A DNA stretch of 64,000 bases from Hyparrhenia diplandra. Its lineage: Eukaryota > Streptophyta > Magnoliopsida > Poales > Poaceae. A model generated the notes under the pieces. It searched no databases. It worked only from the letters and a program-made list of their open reading frames with translations, and had not been told where the DNA came from. The translations under genes and the position numbers were made by a program. Position 1 is the first letter of the stretch. Every line of letters begins with the position of its first letter. Shown piece by piece: positions 54,821 to 64,000 of this stretch. Location of the stretch: positions 119,538 to 183,537 of the forward strand of contig JADLZK010002840.1 in NCBI GenBank assembly GCA_015847255.1, in the 5' to 3' direction.

Positions 54821-57800
54821 TGTATTGTATCGCCGGATGAGCAAACTAACTGAAGATCGGAGACGATCGAAGCTCCTCAGCTGACCAGCTAGCTAGTTGT
54901 GCGAGCTTGTCAGGGTAGTGCACCAACACTGTCACACTGAACAGCTGTGTGATCTTCCAATTTGCAAAGATCTGCAGAGCGATTCAGCGCTCATATTTAA
55001 GCTGTGTAGTAGGCGTGTAGCTGTAGCTAGATGGAGTGGCGTCGCCATCGCTTGTGGAACACATGCATGGCTTGGAATATAAACTAATGATTAATACGCG
55101 TGCAAATTGCAACCGCGCACGACGACGTGGCAGTGAGGCAAAGTGTTTTTGTTTTTGTAGGGGAGTGGGGGCAAAGTGTTGGGATATATAGAAATGCAAT
55201 GTACTCGTAGTCCACATCGACCGGCACATCGCCATCGGCCGCGGCATAAATTCTCTCCAACACGGAAAGCGAGGCGGGAGAAGCTACACGAGCGAGCATA
55301 TTAGGCAAACTAAATTTTTTCCTTGAGCAACCCTCGTGCACATTATGAATTTATATGACCATTATTAGATTTATGATGAGGTCTGCGCACGAGAGAACGA
55401 ATATCTTTATTACATTTATTTATGTCTCGGCGACATGCAGGTGTTTTTTTTCTCGAAAACACAAAAGATTTGTGTATCATTGTTATTAAGAAGGATAAAG
55501 TTTCCAGTATAAACGACACACATCTAGCCCGCGCTAGGCGGTCTACCATTATCAATCGGACCAACCTAGCCCTACCGCCCAATTCGATATTACATAAAAA
55601 GGAAACAACCAAAGCACGAGCACCGCCGCGCCCTATGGGTCTTCAACGAAGAGCTCCCACGGCGCACACACGCCTGTTGTATGCAGGAAACGCCACGTCA
55701 AGGGCCTCGATGTAGCTCAACGACAAGGCCCCCGAATGCAACACGTCACATATTCCCTTGGGCGGCGACAAAACCAGGGCAACCGGTACTGCGATGCCAA
55801 AACACTACTATAGGAGTACCTCGCCTTGCTGGGAGGGCGATATGTGAACCAATGGTACGGCGTCTATCCGCGTGCTCTTGCAATGATAGGCGGGGCCTCT
55901 AGGTTCTCTCCCTCCGCCATGGTGGAGAGGCAATCAGGGGCGGCTCCTCGCTTGACCCACACCTCATCCGGGAACCATGTAGCGGCGCTTGAATAGCCTC
56001 GCGCGAGCGTTGGCGTCATGCCGCCAAGTTAATGATGGCTAAATGTAGTGGCGGTCCTTGGATGGAAACTTTTGGAGCATTGATGTCCTCCGTGGACTGG
56101 TAATGATGGTAAATGTAGGGACATGCAGTTGATTTTTTCCCTCTCCTTGGTAATCCCTCCTAGTGCTAGAACGACAATTTCTACGGGACTAGGGAAGCTC
56201 ATGCAAGACTAATCGTCATGTGTCCACTGCATGTTGTGTGAAAACATACGGTTGTGCCGCCATGGAATCTATTTGCACCGTTTACAATGTTGTTCCACAT
56301 CCGAATAATTAGTTATTCATTGCATACATAAAGGAAATAATTGTCAAGCATATATGCCAGCGATCTAGGCATTATGCAATATGTCAATCATCCGTTGAGT
56401 AACAGGAGAATCGCCACCTGGCAAGGCCGCGAACGATCGACTTCGATCAAGAGTGGTAAGGTAAAGTTGAGAGAAGTGTGTCGTGTGTATGGTTAAATTC
56501 TACTTCTTAATTACAATGATACACAAATCTTTTGCATGTTCAAAAAAAAAAAAAAAAGGTTGAGAGGAGGAATGGAAGCTAAAAGAGAAATGGTCACGTG
56601 GGAGGCAATTTGTCAATGTCTCAGCGTTGATTACTTATACGTCCGTGACTAGGGTCACAATCAGTTGCCAAATCACATGGTGGAGTGCGCGAAATAAATA
56701 ACGAACACCTCAATGAAAACTTTTCCGCCTTACGACTTAGCTTTGGGCACTTTTTAACCGAAAAATCGAAGGCGAATCGAACGAAATATCAGTTTTTCGG
56801 TTCGGCTTCGGTTTGTTATTTGGGAAAACGAGGGTGCGGCTCGGTGTTCGGTTCTAGGGTCAAACCAAACCGATCCCCAAATAAAAAAACATCTAGGTAC
56901 TATGGGGATTGGAGAGCCCGCCCAAGCGAGCAAAGCAAGCCCACGCCGACACACACCCTCAATGAAAACTTTTGGCCCGTGACCCTCCCTTGTCTCATCA
57001 GTGAGAAGACGCATATTCAATCAATCTCCGCGACCGGCGTATTCCAATAAGCGGGAGTAGCAGCAGTAGACGGCGGCCTTCGGCTCACCCCCCGGATCGC
57101 GAATCCGGCAGCGGCAGTAGCAACAGCGCATTCCCAATCCAACCACCCCTAATCATTTCGAAACGAAAGCGGCGGGTAGTCAATTTTGCGTAAATTAATA
57201 AGTATCAATACGGGTGGTGAGCGGCTACAGCTCAGGGAGGCGGCGGTTGTAGAGATTGTTACCAATTGCTAGTGTATTATGTTGTTCCTGATTTGATAGA
57301 ATTATCATGAGACTTCTACTACTTGATATAAGGTTATATATATCAATAATCAACGGGATACTTGTACATGTAAAAAATAAACAATATTATCCGGAAACAT
57401 AGAGCACATATATCTTAGAATAATGAGCATCATTTTCTACATAAAAGTTGGGTCACAAAAAAAATTATACCGCATGCACAAACCGTTTCAAGGTTTCAAC
57501 TAAAAGGAGATCAAGCCACCTTCATTGTCATGGTACACAAAATGTACCCTTTCAAACACGAGGTAAACGGGTTTCACGTTTCTACCTGGCCCCACACGGT
57601 AAGTTTTACACCGAAATGCGTACTCCTATCTGCGACTGTAAGTTACACGTGCATAATAATATAATATCATAATATTGTGGAATCTGGATCGATGGAGCCG
57701 GCCAGCAGCTAGCCGGCTTAAAGGTGACGCAAAATCTTGCTAGGAATAATAATAACTTAATCGGTCACTCGCGTGCCTTGTTGGTTTTGTTTTAATAATG

Positions 57801-58168
57801 ATCACTGATCCATTGTCAATTGCCACGTCGAATGATGTTGATACAGTTTAAAAAAAAACGATGTTGAGATCCATTTGTCTAAAGCATATCCAAGACTCTT
57901 CGTAGATCACTCTCTCTAAATTATCATTTGGAGATCCATTTATTCTCGTTTTCTATCTTTGCCTAGCGAGAAATACATAATACTCCTCCATCCAAAAATT
58001 ATAAGTCACTTTGGTTTAGTCCAATTAGTAGAAGATAGTATATTTGATAACCAATTAAAAGAAGTTGGAGGTTATTTTTTTCACCAAAATCTGTATTCCA
58101 AGCCATTAACAAGGATATAAAGTCTTTTAGAGTTAGTGATGTGCTCATGCTTTTACTTCCGGGTGTTC
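54821..58168. other. Intergenic DNA with retroelement traces
   Basis: The first about 250 bases are the likely promoter of copy 2. A poly-T headed fragment from 55442 is listed separately. 56.7-57.2 kb holds overlapping low-value frames. TACTCCTCCATCC near 57,982 resembles a degraded Stowaway end without a partner. No gene recognised. Confidence 0.5.
55442..55920 (-). mobile_element. Probable LINE 3'-end fragment
   Basis: TTTTTTTTCTCGAAAACAC at 55444, followed by TTGTGTATCATTGTTATTAAGAA, is the reverse complement of the usual 3' tail of grass LINEs (...GATACAC...TTCGAGAAAAAAA). The right limit is a guess. No reverse transcriptase segment was identified. Confidence 0.35.
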
Positions 58169-59359
58169 ACCCGGCAGTGTTAGACTTTAAAAAAAAGCAA
58201 AAAGAACCACAAACATGCTCGTGGGCTACAGCCACCACCGCCATGCTCACTGCCTCTGACTATTGCCGCTCCCTCAAGCAGTTCATCCAAGAAACAATTT
58301 AAGTCTCAGAGAAAGGAGAGATTCAACACATAAAATCGAATCCTTTCATAGATCACAGAGAAGGGTTCAACAGATCACAAATCAACTCATGCACAAATCA
58401 AATCAATTCATAGATCGACATATAATGATTCATACAAATAAATTCGAAGAATCATTCGGTGGGAGGAATCAATGGATAGATACAGTTGATGAAAGATCGA
58501 ACGAGTTGGGTAGTTTTTTCAGCTTGGCTCCCGTAGAGGTGGATCTACGAGCGGGGCTTCGATCTGCAATACGACGAGGATGAGGCGGTACTTGGGCTCG
58601 AACTTCTTCGCGCCCTCGAGGTTGTCATAGATGAGTCTGAAGCCGGTGGACGTACTTGCTGCCTCCGAAGTGGGTTTGGAACTTGAAGACGAAGATGCAG
58701 CTGGAGCCCTTCACCTCATAGAGCTTCACCAACCACTCTTTTAGCTTCGCCTGCACAAGATACATATATTGTTAATATCCCGTCGAACATCACCTAGAAA
58801 CGAGGAGAGGACGAGATCCAGCCTGGGGTGGATCCGCGCCGAGCCACGCGCGGCGGCGCTTGGCGCTGACGATCTTTGTCGCCCGGCATGCGGCGTCCTC
58901 GTGCCCATCGTGGATCTGAGCCGTGCGAGGTGGTGTGTGCCGGTGACCTCCTGCCCGTCGTAGATCTGAGCCGCGCCGGGGTGGAGCATGCGGTGGCCTC
59001 GTCGGTGGGGGAAGGTTCCTGGCGCGGTCGTATCTTCCGGGCGGCAGCGTGGCAAGGAGCGGAGGCGGGTGTGAAGCAGCCGAGAAACCCGCCAGACTTG
59101 GTTCGACTCCCGTGGGAGTGAATTTAAACAGGTTTGCATTATTAAAAATTACAAAAATAGGCCAGGGTTTCCCTTGCCGACTATGGTAAAAAAAAGGATA
59201 GGCAGCCTATAGAGGGGAGAAGATGCGGTGGGGTGAAGATGCGGTGGTTGGAGGCTGCGGTGACCGACGAGGTGGATCGAGGTACTAGCGGACACGAAGC
59301 GAATAGTTAACGAGGAAACAATAAAAATTTTGGGTCCGGATCTAAATTCACTGCCGGGT
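58169..59359. mobile_element. Possible small transposon bounded by 11-bp inverted repeats, carrying an eS24 fragment
   Basis: ACCCGGCAGTG at 58169-58179 is the exact reverse complement of CACTGCCGGGT at 59349-59359. CACTGCCGG-type phrases are frequent in the (sub)termini of grass CACTA elements. The interior holds a broken ribosomal-protein exon and GC-rich non-repetitive DNA. No target duplication is visible, so the limits and class are tentative. Confidence 0.3.
58579..58750 (-). pseudogene. Ribosomal protein eS24 (RPS24) exon fragment
   Basis: On the minus strand, an acceptor-like TTGTGCAG precedes an exon reading AKLKEWLVKLYEVKGSSC, then IFVFKFQTHFGG. A 4-base insertion (58651-58654) follows, and the next frame continues STGFRLIYDNLEGAKKFEP and KYRLI. 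This is the central block of eukaryotic ribosomal protein eS24, with substitutions at conserved sites. Sequence beyond KYRLI does not match the family. The intron-like left border shows that the piece came from genomic DNA and not from a processed mRNA. Confidence 0.8.
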
Positions 59360-60250
59360 CCGCTAATACACTTTCGATTAATCGATAAAAATCATTGTCG
59401 AGTATTTTATATTATCTCGATAGTGATGTAGTCTTTCACTAGCGGTTGTTGTGACTCCCCAATATATCAAATCACACCTTTACCTTCCAATTCGATCGGA
59501 GACATGTTTTTGTTGCCTCTTACCTAGGGCGGATATCGAGCCGCTCGGCTCGTTAGCGGCTCGACTTCGTTATGGCTCGTTATACAAACGAGCCGTAAGG
59601 TTTGCTCGGCTCGGCTCGTTAGCAAGCTCGAAGCTAGCTTTCGCTTGGCTCGCGAGCCAAAGCACAAAAACATATGCACAAAGATTATAAGCGCAAATCA
59701 ACGATAAACACATTACATGCATATATAAAATGAAATAAACAAAATAAACATGATTTTTTTCAATGGAAAATATAAGTATGCTATCGTTTATGACAATGAT
59801 CCATCATCCTCCGTAGATTGATTCCATTGATCGATACATTATTTATTATTTATTTTGGCTCGTCATGGCTCGCGAGCCACTCGAGTGGCTCGTGGCTAGC
59901 TTGTTACAAAACGAAAGGCTCATTATAAAACGAAGTCGATCTCGGCCCGAGCCATTAACGAAGCGAAGTCGAAAGCGAGTTACGAAGTTTTTTCGTCTAG
60001 CCTTACTCTTGCCTCCCCTTGTTTAAATTTCAATATGAAATCTACCTTCCAAATCCAATCCAAAAGTAAGAAAAACAATACACGTTATAGTCTAGCAGCC
60101 ATTGTCTCTTGGAGTCTTGGACTTTCTCACGTGGTCAGAAGAGCCGACCACGTGACGTTGAAAAAATAAGACGGAAAACCTTATCCTATATATCCTAGAG
60201 CCGGAGTCGATCCTCTTCCTCGTGCAGCCGTGGGGCCTCGGCTACTGAAC
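59360..60250. other. Intergenic DNA with GGCTCG-rich inverted-repeat segment
   Basis: Between about 59,526 and 60,005, GAGCCG/GGCTCG phrases (GGCTCGTTAGCGGCTCGACT on the left; CGAGCCATTAACGAAGCGAAG on the right) form imperfect inverted repeats of the kind seen in hAT-type MITEs. No clean ends or target duplication. The last 250 bases are the P450 promoter region. Confidence 0.4.
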
Positions 60251-60269
60251 TTTGTTGCTGCCCTTTGGG

Positions 60270-60280
60270 CTATATATAAG
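60270..60280 (+). promoter_or_regulatory. Candidate TATA box of the P450 locus
   Basis: GCTATATATAAGTT stands about 80 bases before the start codon at 60354. Strong match and spacing. Confidence 0.6.
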
Positions 60281-60353
60281 TTGGTCTGTCGTTTGTACAT
60301 TCAAGTACGATCGACCACTTGGCTTGTCAAGCAATAAAGTTCATATATCACCA

Positions 60354-61976
60354 ATGGAACTACCACCTTTGGCCTCCTTCCTCGGCGTGGTGCTGGCCAC
60401 CCTGCTCTTGCTTGTATCCACTCTACACCGCCTCCGTAAGCCCAACCTCCCACCGGGGCCTCGACCGTTGCCAGTTCTCGGCAACCTGAACCTGATGGGC
60501 CCTCTCCCGCACCTGTCTCTCCACGAGCTCTCCAAGAGCTATGGCCCTCTCATGTCCCTGCGCTTCGGCTCCCTGCCCGTCGTCGTCGGCTCGTCTGTCG
60601 ACATGGCCAGCTTCTTCCTCAAGACGCACGACCTGCTGTTCGTCGACCGCCCCTGGACCACCGCCGGCAATTACACCGGCTTCAACTACTCCGACATGAT
60701 ATGGTCGCCACACGGCGCCTACTTTCGGCAGGTGCGCAGGTTCTGCAAGGCCCAACTTTTCAGCACCGCGCGGCTGAGGGCGCAGGAGCACATCCGGGAG
60801 GCCGAGTTGCGCGCCATGATGCTCGACCTGTACGACACCACTGGGAAATTAGGGGCGCCGGTGCGGCTCATGGACCACCTGTTCCAGATGAACATCAACG
60901 TGAGCTCGCTCATGGTGCTCGGCAAGAAGCACAGCGACGACGACCAAGACTCGGCGGCCGGCTTGCCAGGGACGCCCGCAGGGTTCAAGTGGATGATCCA
61001 AGAGTTCTTCAGCCTCAGCCGCAGGCTCGACGTCAGGGGACATGATTCCGTGGCTCAGCTGGCTGGACCTGCATGGACACGTCAGGAGGATGAAGAGGCT
61101 TATGAAGATGTTGGACCCTTTCCTGGACAATGTTGTCGACGAGCACAGTGAGCGGCGGCTGAAAGAGGGCAAGGACTTCGTCGCCAAGGACGCGGTGGAC
61201 ATGCTGCTGGAGCTCGCCGATGATCCAAACCTCGAGACCCCAATCCACCGAGATGGCGTCAAGGCATTCACGCTGGTATGTGAAAAAAAAAACTCCATTG
61301 TTAGTTGGATGCTCCATGTGCATGCATGCTTAGCTCGATCGCAATTTGATTGCAGAATCTCCTGGCTGGATTGCCGGACACCACATCGGTGACCGTGGGT
61401 GCGCCATGTCGGAGCTTGTGAGGCACCCCGACGCGCTCGCCATGGTGACCGAGGAGCTGGACCGCGTCGTCGGCCGCGAGCGCCTCCCTCGTCACGGAGG
61501 CGGACATCCCGAATCTCCCGTACCTGGAGGCCGTCATCAAGGAGACGATGCGGCTGCATCCCGTGACGCCATTGCTAACACCTCGGCTGTCGCGCGAGGA
61601 CGTGTCCGTGGGTGGGCACGACATCCCGGCGAGCACTCTGGTGTTGGTCAACGTCTGGGCCATCGCCCGCGACCCCGCCGTCTGGGGCACGACGCCGGCG
61701 AGTTCCGGCCGGAGCGGTTCATCGGGGAGCCGCGTGGACGTGAAAGGGCAGCACCTGGAGCTGCTTCCCTTCGGGTCCGGCCACCGGATGTGCCCGGGCT
61801 TGTCTCTCGGCCTCAGGATGGTCCACGTGCTCCTGGCCAACCTCGTGCACGGCTACTCCTGGAAGCTCCCAGATGGTGTCTCCAGCATGGATGAAACGTC
61901 CGGGCTGACCGTGCCGCGCAAGGTCCGGCTCGAGGCTGTCGCCGAGCCCAGGCTCCCGGCGCACCTGTACTGCTAA
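60354..61976 (+). pseudogene. CYP71-clan (CYP92-like) cytochrome P450, multiply frame-broken
   Basis: Two-exon layout typical of the plant CYP71 clan: 60354-61275 and 61356-61976, intron GT-AG, phase 0. Visible: N-terminal membrane anchor, proline hinge PPGPRPLPVLGNLN, WSPHGAYFRQVRRFCKAQLF (helix C), KETMRLHP (ExxR) and heme loop PFGSGHRMCPG with its Cys. Breaks: an extra G in 61036-61039, a lost base near 61398-61403, a CCTC insertion at 61487-61490, a lost base near 61685-61690 (before FRPERF), and an extra base in 61724-61727. The I-helix oxygen-binding motif reads AGLPDTT instead of the usual AGGTDTT. Such enzymes are ER monooxygenases of specialised metabolism (flavonoids, terpenoids, others); the substrate cannot be told. 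With five breaks and an altered I-helix, a pseudogene is likely. Confidence 0.82.
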
Positions 61977-63200
61977 TTGAAGGCCCCAGATTTATTGGTT
62001 CTCATCAGATATGCTAGGGGAAAAAAATGCTAGAAATTAGCTTAGTTGTTGTATACATGCTGGCATCACAGTAAAACACGAGGGAAGAAGTGGTCCGCAT
62101 ATGAAAATTAGCTCAGTTGTCATCATTATTGACGAATACCACGAGGGATGCAAAAATACAACTGTGAGTGTGTGTCAACTGTGCCAGTATCGCCAAGCCA
62201 AACAGCATCACTGCGCCGAAGCTTCCATGTCCATGGGCCGTCAGGTCGTGGAGAGGGAACCACGCGCCCACCCTAGCACGTGGAATGGAGATGGCTAACG
62301 GGTGTCGCACATGTAGTGGCAAGCGCTGACGACCCAAACAACGCAGTCACTGGCATGGCGAACTCCGGACTACCATGACTATGGGCATGTTTGGTTCGAG
62401 GCACTTGTTGTGTCTGAACTAATAAAATTTCTAAAAAGTCACTAGCAAAAACAAACACGGTGAGACTTTTCTACTACTTTTAGCTAAAAGTTCCTAAAAA
62501 AGACCTTTATGGAGATTTTTTTAAGTATTTGGGATTAAAAAAGTCATGGACTATTGAACCAACCTAGGTCTATGTAACGGACTATGAGGAGGACCAAGGC
62601 AGGGGCAACAACGGGTGTGGTGGGGTGCCACCACTACAATACGGATGGCGAACGGAGGACTTAGCACTCCCAACGCACACACTAGCATGGTTTCTATCTC
62701 TATTAATTAGCTTGTCACAAAGACATTTTGGCTGATGTGTCAACAAATTTAAAAGGAGGGGCAACACAAAACGTGAAACCCATTCTAACTTAGAAACATG
62801 GTCTTCCACGAGCATCCATACAGTTCGAAACCATTGGAGACTGGAGTGAGGATGAGTGTGTTAGGACCCGCAAGGCCGCTTAACGATAACTTCGTGGCTA
62901 GATTAGAGGATTTTGGGGAATTTGTGGCTACAATAGCATGAACAGGCGTTTGAGAATAGAGCGAGCGACAAATAGGGAGGAACATGATTCGATTTTAGGT
63001 TCGAGGAGAATGTTGTTACAAGGTTCATCCTTCACCGCAACGCACTTATATGCCCGGCCGAGGCCCAAACACGCCAACATGCCATAGGCTGCGTAGTCAC
63101 AACATTTGAATCTTTGGCTTGCCATCGCCAAGTGATCCAACGACCCTAGTGCCCAATCGCCGCGAGACAATTAATGCCCCCTTCGGAAACCAGCTTGACC
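61977..63200. other. 3' flank of P450 and spacer
   Basis: Mostly low-complexity spacer. 62,384-62,570 begins GGGCATGTTTGGTTC and ends with GAACCAACCTAGG-like sequence, resembling a degraded MITE with imperfect inverted ends. No gene seen. Confidence 0.4.
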
Positions 63201-63202
63201 CC

Positions 63203-64000
63203 TGTTGACACTCGTTATAGCATAATATTATAAGTCAATTAACATGAAATAAGGGCTCAAGTCAAAGACCAAACATAAGTCTAGGGGTCTAACTAACATA
63301 ATTCCACGAGTTTTGGTATTACGTGACTTTCGAGGACTTAGGATAGATAAATGCCGAAGAATGGAGAAAGTTCGGAATATACAAGACATATGATGACAAG
63401 ACTTGACCGTGAAGTAACTCAACCCGAAAAGTGGACTAAAACATTCTAGAAGATGCGAGGACACGAACAAGCGGGAAGCCAAGGTGGCATGCCACCCGGC
63501 GCCGCCAATTACCAACTAGGCGGCCAGGTGGGTCCCCCCTCGGTCGATCTCTCCTTTCTAGGTCGGTTTACTACCGACTTTGAGGTTATATCTACACCGA
63601 TTGTTGAAGGTCGGTTTGATCCTAGGGTTCATGTTCATCGCCAAGTACTATATAATAAGACCGGTGACCCGGGGCTGAAATCAATATTCATTATCAATTC
63701 ATTCTCATCAAGTCCCAACCAAGTCTAGACATACAGCCCTAGTTCATCATACTAGAAGTAGCTAGCTAACTAGTTAGTTCTAGTTCAAGATCAAGTTCAT
63801 CTTGAGTTCGATAGTCAAGCAATAGCAAGAGCATTGTTCTTCGCTCTTGATTTCGTCGATAAGTATTATTATTGATACACTATTGTTATGGCTTTGATCT
63901 ATATAATTATTATATTCTTATTTATATGTGTTTATGCATGCTATGATTATATGTTTAGTTTAGTAAGATTGCTTTATATTTTATACATGGAATTGTATAG
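63203..64000 (+). mobile_element. Possible LTR of a Gypsy-type element running off the window
   Basis: Starts TGTTGACACTCG. A TATA-like CTATATAATAAG at about 63648, then a leader with GTGACCCGGGG and a long AT-rich tail, resembles the U3-R-U5 build of a long grass LTR. The partner LTR is outside the window, so this cannot be confirmed here. Confidence 0.3.

Noticed and set aside
53894..54844. 316-codon uninterrupted frame of amidotransferase copy 2 as a genuine protein
   Set aside because: After the G4 run this frame yields an Arg/Ser-rich tail unrelated to the family, while the conserved HP-containing block lies one base over. The openness is a GC-bias effect.
59070..59110. GGTTCGACTCCC phrase resembling a tRNA B box
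   Set aside because: No D-arm or acceptor arm upstream. Such phrases are common in grass repeats.

Overview
The window is nuclear DNA from a flowering plant, most likely a grass (probably a panicoid). Exons are GC-rich and lie in AT-rich introns and intergenic DNA. Gene fragments, MITEs and nested retrotransposons fill the gaps, and the best protein matches I recall are cereal ones (glossy1/CER3 wax protein, Tat-lineage Gypsy element with an antisense gene). No prokaryotic operon, CRISPR array or organellar block was seen.

Layout. 0-5 kb: intergenic, with a dense cluster of CATGCA motifs. 5.3-5.9 kb (+): small atypical bHLH regulator of the IBH1-like (IBL1) type. 7.2-8.8 kb: probable Helitron 3' end carrying a broken piece of a PRP6/STA1-like splicing-factor gene. 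12.8-17.0 kb (+): intact 8-exon CER3/WAX2/GLOSSY1 cuticular-wax gene. 17.8 kb (-): tRNA-Glu(CTC). 21.2-25.8 kb (+): BLUS1/STE20-like kinase gene with three reading-frame breaks. 27.5-31.0 kb (+): HD-domain (HDDC2/YfbR-like) nucleotidase gene with a 2-base loss near its 3' end. 35.0-36.0 and 53.9-54.8 kb (-): two tandem gamma-glutamyl-peptidase-like class I glutamine amidotransferase genes. Both carry the same one-base loss just before the catalytic His-x-Glu motif.

These two tandem copies have been pushed apart by nested insertions. A LINE-like element (37.6-53.5 kb, poly-A tail, 12-14 bp target duplication) was itself hit by a 12.66-kb Tat-lineage Ty3/Gypsy element (40,261-52,918, minus orientation, 5-bp target duplication CCCCG, LTRs about 97% alike). 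The Gypsy element carries gag, protease, RT/RNaseH/archaeal-type RNaseH/integrase, and a spliced-looking plus-strand gene antisense to them. Removing both insertions leaves the two amidotransferase copies about 2 kb apart.

58.1-59.4 kb holds a broken ribosomal protein eS24 exon. 60.35-61.98 kb (+) holds a two-exon CYP71-clan P450 with five frame breaks. The right edge resembles a partial LTR.

The resident genes do not form a pathway. The strongest theme is decay: small indels, several in homopolymers, break most multi-exon genes, while the wax gene and the bHLH gene are clean. I found no convincing previously undescribed system. The shared amidotransferase frame break and the antisense gene of the retrotransposon deserve the closest look.
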